Origin: CAZFAI01 sp964516555
Lineage (GTDB): Bacteria > Patescibacteriota > Microgenomatia > UBA12405
Assembly (NCBI GenBank): GCA_964516555.1
Contig: CAZFAI010000009.1
Coordinates: forward strand, 1 to 23,323
Reading direction: 5' to 3'
DNA: 23,323 bases
This document shows positions 7,506 to 15,829 of this stretch, one piece after another; the first letter of the stretch is position 1; each line of letters starts with the position of its first letter. The position numbers and the translations under genes were made by a program. Under the pieces are notes generated by a model. That model saw nothing but the letters and a program-made list of their open reading frames with translations. It ran no database searches and was not told the origin of the DNA.

Positions 7506-8700
7506 TAAAGGTTAACAACTTATTTCGATAGTATTCATATTGTTGTCGTCTAGCTACAAGTTCTGCTGGCAAGCCAACTGAGATGTCATTTACTAGTACA
7601 TCAAATTTGTCCAAAATCGATACAATTCGGTTTTGTTCAGAAGTATTAGGTATAGGTATTTCGTATTTCATGACTGCAGGCTTGTTTCCTCGTGGCATCT
7701 TTGCGCCTTTTGCAAACTGCATATTGTAATTAAAGAAGCTATCAGAAGCCAACAAATGATATAGAAACTTTGAGTTCAGGCTATCCCTTTCATCGTCATT
7801 TATTCGAATAACTAATACGTCACCGTTTGTGCCACCTGAGTCCGTTGCGTACCATATTTTCTTGAGATATGGTCTGATATTACCAATCAAAATATCGCCA
7901 ATTTCGTATCGAGTTAATCTACCATTAGTTGGTACGTAATCAGACGTAGTTTTACCTTGTCGATTCTGCAATAGATTATCAACCCCAACATATCGTTCTG
8001 GATTAAGGTCTTTTGCATCAATTCTAGTTGTTGAATAGTTGGTAATATCCATAAGTTTAACCCACTTTACTCTCTCTCTCTCGTTAAAAGTCAAGAGTTC
8101 AGAGCGATAATACTCATATTGCTTCTTTCTTGCTTCTAACTCTGCTTCTAACTCTGCTTCTAACTCTGTAAAATTATCCAGTACTTTTACGATTTCTCGC
8201 TGAATGTCAAGTGGTGGAATGGGTATTTTAAACTTTTTAAATCCATTCATATCTACAGAAGAAAAACTCGATGTTGTTGTGTTATTTTGACACCATTCAT
8301 CTAACAAGTAGCAATAGTAATGGACAAATCTCATATTGAATTTATCCGAGTACTTAGCCTTTATTGAAAGTGAAGTAAATCTTTGATTTGATAAGTGCGG
8401 TACAGTAATTAATGCGTGCTCACCAATAGTAGCGGACGTTGCAATCAGTATCGAATTAGCCGGAAATAACCTACCACCCTTTACAGCGATTTCAGGAATG
8501 TGCTGCAATGAGTCACTCAGTATATGACCATTTTCTCTAATATCTTCCATACGAAACCAAGGAATTGTGCCACCTGTCCAGTATTCCGTTCTTGCTTTTG
8601 ATGGTGTATAGCCGTTTTTAATATCAAAAATCTCCACTAATTCTTTAAATTCCACGCCCTTGGGACAGAGTTTGGTTATTATTTCATTTATTTTGTTCAT
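7489..8700 (-). CDS. hsdS: Type I restriction-modification specificity subunit
   Basis: This 403-residue protein selects the DNA sequence recognised by the HsdM methylase and HsdR nuclease. It has the usual two target-recognition domains (about 15-165 and 210-365), each followed by a conserved helical region. The two helical regions are clearly related (QYEYYRSELLTFNE near 194-207, QYEYYRNKLLTFNE at the end). The central helix carries three ELEA units (179-190), encoded by three perfect 12-bp repeats, comparable to the TAEL repeats of the EcoR124I family, where copy number sets the spacing between half sites. The start overlaps the stop of the upstream gene by 4 nt. The recognition sequence cannot be predicted. 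Confidence 0.95.
   Translation of the reverse strand: MNKINEIITKLCPKGVEFKELVEIFDIKNGYTPSKARTEYWTGGTIPWFRMEDIRENGHILSDSLQHIPEIAVKGGRLFPANSILIATSATIGEHALITVPHLSNQRFTSLSIKAKYSDKFNMRFVHYYCYLLDEWCQNNTTTSSFSSVDMNGFKKFKIPIPPLDIQREIVKVLDNFTELEAELEAELEARKKQYEYYRSELLTFNERERVKWVKLMDITNYSTTRIDAKDLNPERYVGVDNLLQNRQGKTTSDYVPTNGRLTRYEIGDILIGNIRPYLKKIWYATDSGGTNGDVLVIRINDDERDSLNSKFLYHLLASDSFFNYNMQFAKGAKMPRGNKPAVMKYEIPIPNTSEQNRIVSILDKFDVLVNDISVGLPAELVARRQQYEYYRNKLLTFNEYAN
8132..8167 (-). repeat. Three tandem 12-bp repeats inside hsdS
   Basis: The unit GCTTCTAACTCT (plus strand) occurs three times without a mismatch at 8132-8143, 8144-8155 and 8156-8167. Each copy encodes ELEA in the helix that joins the two DNA-recognition domains. 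Because the unit is a multiple of three bases, gain or loss of a copy would keep the frame and change the length of this spacer helix. Confidence 0.95.
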
Positions 8701-9197
8701 TGCTTTCCACCCCTTCCTTTAATGATCATTCCGTTGTAATCGTCTTGTGCCTCTTTCTGGGCGGTCATTAACGCGCCAATGAGAGTTTCCTTCAATTCGT
8801 TCTGCTCTGTGTTATCTATCCATTCTTGCCATAAATCTGTTACATTTTTAGCAAAAACGGGGATTATTGTGTTTAGGTGAGTATTATTAACTATATTCGT
8901 GGGAGTATGGCGATTGCTTTTGATATGAAGTACATGACTATGTAGCGCATCTTTCCAAGTTTCGTACATAATCAGATCAAACTTATGATTTGTAAATTGT
9001 GTTACCTTAGCATCATTTTTTGTGTCAGCAGCAAAAAAATTGTATAAATTTCTTGCATGCATATAGGCGGAATCTTTGATGTAATTAACCACATTACCCA
9101 TTTGTGTCGTTTCAAATAATTCACACACTTTGGCTGCACCTAACAACATGCGTAATTCGTACCTTAGATCATTAATAGGTATGGTTTTACTCTTCAT
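8697..9197 (-). CDS. Uncharacterised protein between hsdM and hsdS, 166 residues
   Basis: I do not recognise a family. The protein is predicted mainly helical, without signal peptide or membrane span. A helix reading YMHARNLYNFF (about 45-55) is reminiscent of HEPN-like or toxin-associated helical proteins, but no R-x4-6-H motif can be shown with confidence. It is translationally coupled on both sides: its ATG overlaps the hsdM stop by 4 nt and its stop overlaps the hsdS ATG by 4 nt. That placement makes it an integral cistron of the restriction operon, perhaps an accessory or control subunit. Function is unknown. Confidence 0.6.
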   Translation of the reverse strand: MKSKTIPINDLRYELRMLLGAAKVCELFETTQMGNVVNYIKDSAYMHARNLYNFFAADTKNDAKVTQFTNHKFDLIMYETWKDALHSHVLHIKSNRHTPTNIVNNTHLNTIIPVFAKNVTDLWQEWIDNTEQNELKETLIGALMTAQKEAQDDYNGMIIKGRGGKQ

Positions 9198-10777
9198 TGT
9201 TTACTCCCCTCAATATCAAACACAATTTTATCTATCGCTGTGCGTAATTCATTTTGCCTCGCTACAATTTGGCTGATTTTGGCATTAAGCTCGGTGATAT
9301 CGACCACTTCGCGAGTATCTTCAGCGATGACATAGCTGGATACCGCGATGTTATAGGCGTTTTCAGCGATGGTTTTGTTATCAACGAGCTTGGCAAAATA
9401 GTCAACGTCTTCGCGGGCAATGAAAGCAGCTAAAATTTTCTGGCGGTTTTCTTTGCTTAATTTATTTTTGTTGCCTCCTCGTACAAACTGCGCAGATGCA
9501 TCAATAAAGAGCGTTTTATTATCCTTTTTGCTCTTTTTCAGTATAATAATGCAGGTTGCAATTGTTGTTCCGAAAAATAGATCAGGCGGTAATTGAATAA
9601 CGGTGTCAACATAATTATTTTCAATAAGGTATTTGCGGATTTTTTGCTCCGCGCCACCGCGATATAGCACCCCCGGAAACTCAACGATTGCCGCCGTACC
9701 GATCGTAGAAAGCCAGGAAAGCATGTGCATCGTAAAAGCCAAATCAGCTTTACTCTTTGGAGCTAAAACACCAGCCGGAGAAAAGCGAGGATCGTTTATG
9801 AGTAGCGGATTAGCATCGCCTTCCCACTTGATAGAGTACGGCGGATTGGAAACGATGGCATCAAACGGTTCCTCGTCCCAATGTTTCGGATCAGTTAGCG
9901 TATCACCTAGCGCTACGTTGAAGTTGTTGTAGTTAATGTCGTGCAAAAACATGTTAATTCGGCAAAGGTTGTAAGTCGTCAGGTTAATCTCTTGTCCAAA
10001 AAAGCCTTGGCGTACCTTTTCCTTGCCCAAAACCTTGGCGAATTTAAGAAGCAAAGAGCCGGAACCGCAGGCAGGATCATAAACCTTGTTGACTTCTTTT
10101 TTGCCCACAGTTGTAATCTCAGCCAAAAGTTCGCTTACTTCCTGTGGCGTATAAAATTCACCCCCGGATTTTCCAGCATTTGAAGCATACATAGTCATCA
10201 AAAACTCATAGGCATCGCCGAAAGCATCAATGGTGTTATCAGAATAATTTCCTAGCCGAAGTCCACCAATAGCTTCTAGAAGCTTGGCAAGTTTCTGGTT
10301 TCTTTTTTCGACAGTATTTCCCAGTTTATTTGAATTAACGTCGAGGTCATCAAACAAGCCTTTGAGGTCGTCCTCACTACTCGCACCTTTGGCAGAAGTT
10401 TCGATGTTACGAAAAATCTGTGCCAACGTTTCATTAAGATTGGCATCGTTCCGGGCCTTCTTAACAACATTTACAAACAACTCGCTAGGAAGAATGTAGA
10501 ATCCTTTTTCCTTTACTGTATCCGCTCTACCAAATTCCGCTTCCCGGTCATAAAGTATTGCATAATCAAAATCTTTTTTACCTGAACGACGTTCGTCAGC
10601 ATTGATATAGTTAGTTAGATTTTCACTAATAAATCGGTAGAAAAGTATGCCCAGCACGTATTGCTTAAAATCCCAACCGTCCACACTGCCACGTAAGTCG
10701 TTGGCTATCTGCCATATAGCTCTGTGCAGTTCTGTACGCTCTTGTTCTTTAATTGAGTCAGTAGAGTTATTGGCCAT
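9194..10777 (-). CDS. hsdM: Type I restriction-modification methyltransferase subunit
   Basis: This 527-residue protein is the N6-adenine methyltransferase subunit of the type I system. A helical HsdM N-terminal domain covers about 14-170. The family motif GEFYTP lies at 206-211. The AdoMet-binding motif DPACGSG is at 234-240 and the catalytic NPPY at 311-314, so it appears active. Length is typical. With HsdS it forms the modification complex, and with HsdR the restriction complex. The gene begins 2 nt after the small HTH gene and its end overlaps the following unknown gene by 4 nt, so the whole block from 10962 leftward is one transcription unit. Confidence 0.97.
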   Translation of the reverse strand: MANNSTDSIKEQERTELHRAIWQIANDLRGSVDGWDFKQYVLGILFYRFISENLTNYINADERRSGKKDFDYAILYDREAEFGRADTVKEKGFYILPSELFVNVVKKARNDANLNETLAQIFRNIETSAKGASSEDDLKGLFDDLDVNSNKLGNTVEKRNQKLAKLLEAIGGLRLGNYSDNTIDAFGDAYEFLMTMYASNAGKSGGEFYTPQEVSELLAEITTVGKKEVNKVYDPACGSGSLLLKFAKVLGKEKVRQGFFGQEINLTTYNLCRINMFLHDINYNNFNVALGDTLTDPKHWDEEPFDAIVSNPPYSIKWEGDANPLLINDPRFSPAGVLAPKSKADLAFTMHMLSWLSTIGTAAIVEFPGVLYRGGAEQKIRKYLIENNYVDTVIQLPPDLFFGTTIATCIIILKKSKKDNKTLFIDASAQFVRGGNKNKLSKENRQKILAAFIAREDVDYFAKLVDNKTIAENAYNIAVSSYVIAEDTREVVDITELNAKISQIVARQNELRTAIDKIVFDIEGSKQ

Positions 10778-10779
10778 AA

Positions 10780-10962
10780 TTATTTTCCGTTCTTATTGCT
10801 TATAAACTTAACTAAGTCTGCCTTTCGGTATCGCAAGCTCTTTTTGATACCGATTCGCACTGCTTTAAGTATCCCTTTTTTATCCCAATCTCTCAAGGTG
10901 TTGGGGTGAACCTTGAGGACACTTGCGGCCTCTTTTAGTGTTAATAGCTCATCCATAGTCAT
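10780..10962 (-). CDS. Excisionase/MerR-type HTH protein (HTH_17)
   Basis: This 60-residue protein is almost entirely one winged-helix domain of the excisionase/MerR class. LTLKEAASVLKVHPNTLRDW is followed by an RIG and RYRKADLVKFI wing and helix. Such proteins act as regulators or as recombination directionality factors. It lies first in the restriction operon, directly upstream of hsdM, and so most likely controls that operon, though a role in element excision cannot be excluded. ATG 10962 and ATG 10956 are both possible starts; neither has a strong Shine-Dalgarno. A near-palindrome just upstream (10974-10985) is a candidate operator. Confidence 0.85.
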   Translation of the reverse strand: MTMDELLTLKEAASVLKVHPNTLRDWDKKGILKAVRIGIKKSLRYRKADLVKFISNKNGK

Positions 10963-10973
10963 TGTACTTTTAA

Positions 10974-10998
10974 TACTAATTCGTACTTAATCATTATA
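10974..10998 (-). promoter_or_regulatory. Candidate promoter and operator of the restriction operon
   Basis: On the minus strand a perfect TATAAT lies at 10998-10993, about 30 bases before the HTH gene. No good -35 box is visible 16-18 bp upstream. The predicted transcript start falls at a near-palindrome of the form TAC-G-AATT-A-GTA (10985-10974), with further GTAC repeats around it. That placement would suit autoregulation by the HTH protein. No terminator is seen between the upstream M23 gene and this site, so readthrough from the secretion operon is also possible. Confidence 0.45.
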
Positions 10999-11020
10999 GT
11001 ACGTCACAGAGATTTTTGCC

Positions 11021-11631
11021 TTAATTTGTTGATGTTGATTGATTATCCAAGAAAACCCTTGGATTCACCGGTATCCCATATACTCTTACCTCAAAATGTA
11101 GATGGACTCCTGTAGCCCAGCCGGTTTGGCCCTGAGTGCCAATTACATCTGTTGTATGAACTTCTTGACCCTTATACACATAAATCCTATTTAAGTGGCC
11201 ATAAACGGTGGTTACATTGTTCCCATGATCGATAATGACATGTTTACCGTACCCCCAGAATATCTCTCCGGCATAAATCACCGTTCCGTCCATAGCCGGA
11301 TTTACCGGCGTATCCAATTTGCTGGCGATATCCAGGCCGGTGTGAAATATTTGGTAAACACTCGACTGTGCAAATTCCAAAGTGATAATCCCTTGGGTAG
11401 GCCAGACTATTGTCGGACTAATCTCTTTAACTACCTCGCCGGTGACTGGATCCTTGATCNNNNNNNNNNNGGGTTTTGATCTACCAATTGGTCAGAGATG
11501 ATGTTAATACCCACTTTCGTTAACAGAATCACTGCGATTATCGGCAGCATTAGTAAGATAAGAAATGCCGAAAGGACAAACTTTAATTCTTTCCGGAAAG
11601 ACCACAGGGAAAGGATTAGTTTAGGATTCAT
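11021..11631 (-). CDS. M23 (LytM-type) peptidoglycan endopeptidase, interrupted by assembly gap
   Basis: Two fragments in different apparent frames make one gene. The N-terminal part (11631-11471) starts MNPKLILSLW and has one membrane segment (about 17-39). The C-terminal part (11459-11021) reads through VWPTQGIITLEFAQ and then HTGLDIA, YGHL and HLHFEV, the zinc-binding and catalytic motifs of M23 metallopeptidases. The stretch of Ns at 11460-11470 lies between them. As written the total is not a multiple of three, so the gap length is wrong rather than the gene broken. The product would be a membrane-anchored wall hydrolase that opens peptidoglycan for the secretion channel. It follows virB4 by 2 nt and is the last gene of that operon. 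Confidence 0.88.
11460..11470. other. Assembly gap (Ns)
   Basis: Eleven undetermined bases inside the M23 peptidase gene. The run length is a placeholder: the true length must differ so that both halves of the gene share one frame. Confidence 0.95.
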
Positions 11632-11633
11632 GG

Positions 11634-13433
11634 TTAAAGGTAAACTTCCCGCGGGTCAGTAGTCAGAAGCGGGTGTTCTTCGGTGGAAGCCACAATCTTA
11701 ACCGCCACATGATTCTGATCGGCAATAAGGAGAGCTTCGCCCCGATCACAAGTAAGGAGATAATGTTGTTCATAGGCAGATAGGTGGAATTCGTCGGCAA
11801 CCTTTTTAATGGTTGTCGTATCTTGGCGCATTAGAATTCTTAGGGATGATTGGCTGGCAATGGCTTTACCGTAATCCTGGTTTAAGAAATCATTGGCCTG
11901 TTGGGAAATGATGGTTACACCTAAGTAATATTTCCTGGCTCGTCTAACCAGACTGGAGATAAACCGAGCACTTTCCGGTTCTTGCAGCAGAATCCAGCCC
12001 TCATCAATCACAAGCATTCGTTTCTGTGGATTTTGTTTGACCTCATTATTCACAAAGTTGGCCACTACCAGCATCATAATGGAGCGAATTGATTCAGATA
12101 AATCTTTAATATCAAACACGATTAGCCGATTATCCAAGCTAATGTTGGTTTGCGAGTCAAAAACAGTGGAAAGAGAACCTTTAACAAATCGTTCCAGCCG
12201 GTCACATAAATCTTTATGTTTCATGGATTTAAGGTGTTTGTAGAAGTCTTTTAGGGTGGGATAAATCGGTTTCTCCGGGGTTTTAGCATTTTTTCTGGTA
12301 GTTAAGCCTTGATCTTTGTAGGTTAGAAGCAGCGCCTTATCTACAACTGCCCGTTCCTCAGAAGTAAGAGAACCCACCATTAAGGAGATAAGCTCGGTTA
12401 AGTCTTGGATATGCTCAGACAGGCTGTTTTCTAAGGTGATGTTAGTGGTCGAATATTGGAAGGGGTTAATTTTTTCTTTGGAAGTAGCTGAGAGTTTGAT
12501 ATACGTACCATTAACACTGGCCGCTAGTTGTTTATACTCCCGCTCTGGGTCGATAATGATCACCTTAGTACCCTGCATCAGGTGCCTGAGGATCTCCACT
12601 TTAGCTGTATAGCTTTTACCCGATCCTGATTGAGCAAAGATAATCGAGTTGGCGTTGTTTAACGAGTAACGGTCAATGATTACCAGTGAGTTATTGGATT
12701 TGTTAATGCCGTAAAGTATCCCTGATTCCTGTACCAATTCAGATGATACGAATGGAAAAGTTAAAGCCGCACTGGAGCTATCTAGGTTACGTTTCTGTGC
12801 CAGTTTGTTTTCGCTTCGAGGCAAAATTGACTGCAAGCCCTCAATCTGCTGGAAGATAGCGACTTTGGTATAGAAGAGTCTCGTTTGCATCACCGTTTCT
12901 AGGAGTTTAGTGATTTTGTTGAGTTCGGTGAGACTCTCGGCACTGATAGTCATATAAATCGAGACTTGGAAGAGTTTTTCCATGCCCCGCTGAATTTTGT
13001 CTTTTAACTCCATGGCTGATTCCAAAGGATCAGTAATTTCACTGCCAATTACCCGGCCTTCCTTAAGCATGGTGCGCTTAGTGGATTCCAGTTCGGTAAT
13101 TTTCCGGTTTAATTTAGGCAGGGCGGTTAAGGGATCGACCTGCTCGATGTGGAAGCTAATATCAATATCATGATTGAAATTGATGAGGTTATTGAGCCAG
13201 CCTGTTGAGGCCACATATGGATAGCCGGAAACAAATAGTGTTCTTACAAAGCGATCATTGATTTGTAGATAGGAAGATTCTTCTTTTAAACCGGAATAAG
13301 AGAGCAAATCAATCTGGTCTTGGCTACCAAAAGCAATTTTCACCGCCTGATTCTTCAGCGCTCTAAGCTTACGGCGCTTTTTCCACTCTTTTACCGGTTT
13401 TAATTTAGTTATGCTTTTCTTTAAGTTAAACAT
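11634..13433 (-). CDS. virB4: VirB4/TraC-type secretion ATPase
   Basis: This 599-residue protein is the energising ATPase of a type IV secretion system, acting at the cytoplasmic face of the membrane. Walker A is seen as QSGSGKS (268-274) and Walker B as MLVIDEGW (473-480), with a later QQAND segment of the VirB4/TraC family. Residues 45-240 are the N-terminal domain, ending in TFPF just before the motor domain as in other VirB4 proteins. The N-terminal region is shorter than in VirB4 of the Agrobacterium type, and part of it may be supplied by the separate 205-residue protein encoded just upstream, whose stop overlaps this start by 8 nt. Confidence 0.92.
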   Translation of the reverse strand: MFNLKKSITKLKPVKEWKKRRKLRALKNQAVKIAFGSQDQIDLLSYSGLKEESSYLQINDRFVRTLFVSGYPYVASTGWLNNLINFNHDIDISFHIEQVDPLTALPKLNRKITELESTKRTMLKEGRVIGSEITDPLESAMELKDKIQRGMEKLFQVSIYMTISAESLTELNKITKLLETVMQTRLFYTKVAIFQQIEGLQSILPRSENKLAQKRNLDSSSAALTFPFVSSELVQESGILYGINKSNNSLVIIDRYSLNNANSIIFAQSGSGKSYTAKVEILRHLMQGTKVIIIDPEREYKQLAASVNGTYIKLSATSKEKINPFQYSTTNITLENSLSEHIQDLTELISLMVGSLTSEERAVVDKALLLTYKDQGLTTRKNAKTPEKPIYPTLKDFYKHLKSMKHKDLCDRLERFVKGSLSTVFDSQTNISLDNRLIVFDIKDLSESIRSIMMLVVANFVNNEVKQNPQKRMLVIDEGWILLQEPESARFISSLVRRARKYYLGVTIISQQANDFLNQDYGKAIASQSSLRILMRQDTTTIKKVADEFHLSAYEQHYLLTCDRGEALLIADQNHVAVKIVASTEEHPLLTTDPREVYL

Positions 13434-14043
13434 AGTTGTTTTTTAGTAGGGCTTCGATAGTTTCTCGAGTTATAGCTTGAGTCTTGAGGCTTTCCGGATT
13501 GTAGAAGGCATAAAAGAGATTCAAAATCTCAATGCCGGTCAGCGTACGCGCCTTCATCTGCATCCGTTCCAGGCCTTTGATAATAATGTCTTTTTGCAGG
13601 TTTAAGTGTTCCTTGATTAACTTCCAATCTTCTTTGCGCTCAGTGTGTTTGTAGGGAATGATGATATAAAAACGGCGAGAGAGAATTTTGTTGCCGGACA
13701 CCAGTTTCTTAACGAAAGTGCAGTAGCCGTCAATTTGTTTCCGGTAAGCTTTTTCCGTTTCTTTGTCTTTGAGTCGTCCGATATCTTCCACATACCGATC
13801 AATATCCACCTCACGAACCCGCACCAGAATCTGAATCTCACAGGGCAGAGAGTTTAAAAAGTTTTGAAAACTGTCGATAATTGCATCCTGTTCTGCTTCA
13901 CTTTTAAGTTCAAAATTGATTGAAGAGGTTTCCAACATTATCCGATACTCGTGACGAGGCAACACCAGAATATTATCCACCACTTCTTTGATTTGGATTT
14001 GGGATCGGCTGCTGTCTTTGATTGATTTAGTAAGTAAGTTCAT
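13426..14043 (-). CDS. TraC/VirB4 N-terminal-domain-like protein, 205 residues
   Basis: The protein starts with a short leader, then VVDNILVLPRHEYRIMLETS, a segment like the N-terminal domain of TraC/VirB4 ATPases, and continues with LPCEIQILVRVREVDIDRY and FYIIIPYKHTE strands. It has no Walker motifs and no membrane segment. Position directly before virB4 with an 8-nt overlap suggests a VirB4 that is split into two chains, or a dedicated VirB4 partner. PrgI lies 2 nt upstream. This arrangement recurs in Patescibacterial and Firmicute transfer modules. Function is inferred from context and weak sequence resemblance. Confidence 0.7.
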   Translation of the reverse strand: MNLLTKSIKDSSRSQIQIKEVVDNILVLPRHEYRIMLETSSINFELKSEAEQDAIIDSFQNFLNSLPCEIQILVRVREVDIDRYVEDIGRLKDKETEKAYRKQIDGYCTFVKKLVSGNKILSRRFYIIIPYKHTERKEDWKLIKEHLNLQKDIIIKGLERMQMKARTLTGIEILNLFYAFYNPESLKTQAITRETIEALLKNNYV

Positions 14044-14045
14044 AT

Positions 14046-14519
14046 TTATTTCTTTTCAAATTGATAGCGAACGGCCACCTTGCCGGAATCAATCACGCTT
14101 TGTAGCTTTACCAGATCTGCCACCTCTACTTTGTCTACCGGTTTTTGAGCTGGTTTTTTGGCTGTCCGTTTGGTGAAAACACTATTGGGAACATCCGGTA
14201 GGTCAACAATCCGACTAGCGGCATCATTCTTGTTATAAAGCCAATATTTTGGGCGCGTGCGATAACGGATCACTACCCCGATCCATTCAGCCACAATTTT
14301 ATCTTTAATCCGAATGACTAAGGCAATACAAACGACGACGCAGACCAAGATGAGGATAAGCTTATAGGGAGCTAGCTTCATGGGAGTCGGTAGCAGAATG
14401 TAGATAATAGCCGTCCACAGAATGGGGAACATCAGAATCAAAATCTGAGTCATGGTAAGGGATCCGGCTATCCTGTCTTCAACGGTAGTGATTTGTGCTG
14501 GAATGATAGTGGTTCTCAT
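14046..14519 (-). CDS. PrgI-family membrane protein (VirB3-like)
   Basis: This 157-residue protein opens with TTIIPAQITTVEDRIAGSLT, the family signature of PrgI proteins, followed by two membrane segments (about 24-44 and 50-70). The C-terminal half is a basic cytoplasmic tail with a KPAQKPV linker. PrgI takes the place of VirB3 in type IV systems of Gram-positive type, connecting the VirB4 ATPase to the membrane channel. Its ATG overlaps the stop of the VirB6-like gene by 4 nt, and a TraC-like protein follows 2 nt later. Confidence 0.85.
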   Translation of the reverse strand: MRTTIIPAQITTVEDRIAGSLTMTQILILMFPILWTAIIYILLPTPMKLAPYKLILILVCVVVCIALVIRIKDKIVAEWIGVVIRYRTRPKYWLYNKNDAASRIVDLPDVPNSVFTKRTAKKPAQKPVDKVEVADLVKLQSVIDSGKVAVRYQFEKK

Positions 14520-15802
14520 AGGTTTACTGTCCTTCTGGCCGTTTTAACATTACGAGCGGCTTTCCTCGCCGTAGAACTAGTATCAGTACTCAAGACATTG
14601 GTTATCTGGCTACCGACGTGTTTAACTGCCCCGACACTACGGGAGAAGAGTACCAACTGCATCATGAAGGAAGGAATTTTGAGTAAAGTCAAAAGCAATC
14701 CTATGGCTACTGCGATTGAGATGAAAGAATTATTGGTTTGTTCAGGCAGGCTTAAGAAGGAACCGGCCAGCTGAATGGTGACTACATGGACGAAGATCAT
14801 AAAGACGGATACAAAGTAACCCTTAATGGCCATTTCCGCAAAGGTAGCCGTTTTGGGCAGTGTCCAGAGAAGAAAGATGAAGGGAGCTAAAACCGCACCC
14901 AGTGAAATAATGATGAGACGGCTAATGTACATGAGAAGCAAAACTATGGCTACAATCAGAAAAAGCATTAAAAAGATAAGGATAATGAAGGGGGCAGTGC
15001 CGTTTACAACGCTGGAAAGAGTCACTGCATTACTGATCCAGGCGTGGTTTAAGCCGCCTGTTGCAGAAATGACGCCGGCTACCAACGCATTACTAGCTTT
15101 AATGGCATAGTCGGCCAAAAAAAGTGAAACATTGGTACCCAAAAAAGCCAAACCAATTCTAGGGAGTAGATGCCTGAATTCTATTTCTTCGAAACCAAAA
15201 GTGGAAGCACTCATTAGTTGAAGCCCAAGTAAAGCTACAATGACCACAAACAAGGTATCGGCTATGCCAACCATAATCAGCCAAAATCTAACGATAGTGG
15301 CATTTTCCAAAAGTGAGGGTGTGGAACCCAAAAAAGTCATGATCCCGTCCACAATTGGTTTAGTAGCACTTTCAACAATGTTTTGGATAAAGCCGTTGAC
15401 GGCATCTATTAAGACTTGGGTTAAGCCATCACTTGGTGTCACTGTCTCAATTTGGGCTACTGGCAAGTTGGCTACATTGCCGTTTCCGACGTCACCAACT
15501 AAGGCTCCCTGAAAAAGTGAAACGATTGCACTGGCAGAAAGTACGACCACAAGACCAATAGCCGCATTGCGAATGGTTTTCTTGGCATCTTCCAAAGCAT
15601 CAGGTTTGCCAGTAGAGGTAATGTAAATGTAACCACCGCGGATTAAAAAAAAGGCCGCTGCTGCGGCCGATATAATCGTGATTAAAGATAAGGCGTCTGT
15701 AGTGAACGCCGTTACCTCGGTAGGTGTTTCAGAAGCTGCAAGTGCTACCGATGGCGAAAGAAGACCAATAAGTATGGTTGTTGCTATTACCAATAATTTC
15801 AT
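14516..15802 (-). CDS. VirB6/TrbL-like channel protein with VirB2-like N-terminal domain
   Basis: This 428-residue polytopic membrane protein has a signal peptide (MKLLVIATTILIGLL, cleavage likely after VALA at 22). Residues about 37-105 repeat the pattern of the pilin encoded next to it: two hydrophobic helices around RGGYIYITSTGKPDALEDAK, against WGGVGYITSSGNPETLERSK in the pilin. From about 130 onward five or six membrane segments follow in the manner of VirB6/TrbL channel proteins, with a short basic C-terminus rich in RKAARNVK. It would form the inner-membrane part of the translocation channel. It starts 27 nt after the pilin stop, without an obvious Shine-Dalgarno, and is coupled to PrgI by a 4-nt overlap. 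Confidence 0.82.
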   Translation of the reverse strand: MKLLVIATTILIGLLSPSVALAASETPTEVTAFTTDALSLITIISAAAAAFFLIRGGYIYITSTGKPDALEDAKKTIRNAAIGLVVVLSASAIVSLFQGALVGDVGNGNVANLPVAQIETVTPSDGLTQVLIDAVNGFIQNIVESATKPIVDGIMTFLGSTPSLLENATIVRFWLIMVGIADTLFVVIVALLGLQLMSASTFGFEEIEFRHLLPRIGLAFLGTNVSLFLADYAIKASNALVAGVISATGGLNHAWISNAVTLSSVVNGTAPFIILIFLMLFLIVAIVLLLMYISRLIIISLGAVLAPFIFLLWTLPKTATFAEMAIKGYFVSVFMIFVHVVTIQLAGSFLSLPEQTNNSFISIAVAIGLLLTLLKIPSFMMQLVLFSRSVGAVKHVGSQITNVLSTDTSSTARKAARNVKTARRTVNL

Positions 15803-15829
15803 AAGTGTTCATAAGACACGATAAATCAG

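Noticed and set aside
9633..10499. Open frames on the opposite strand of hsdM
   Set aside because: They are shadows of a gene with clear family motifs and have no ribosome sites or recognisable products.
11021..11631. M23 gene as two separate genes or as a frameshifted pseudogene
   Set aside because: The two parts join logically across the N run and all catalytic motifs are present; the frame change is explained by an arbitrary gap length.
13617..13857. Overlapping frames within the TraC-like gene on both strands
   Set aside because: They lack support, while the 205-residue frame is coupled to its neighbours and resembles a known domain.
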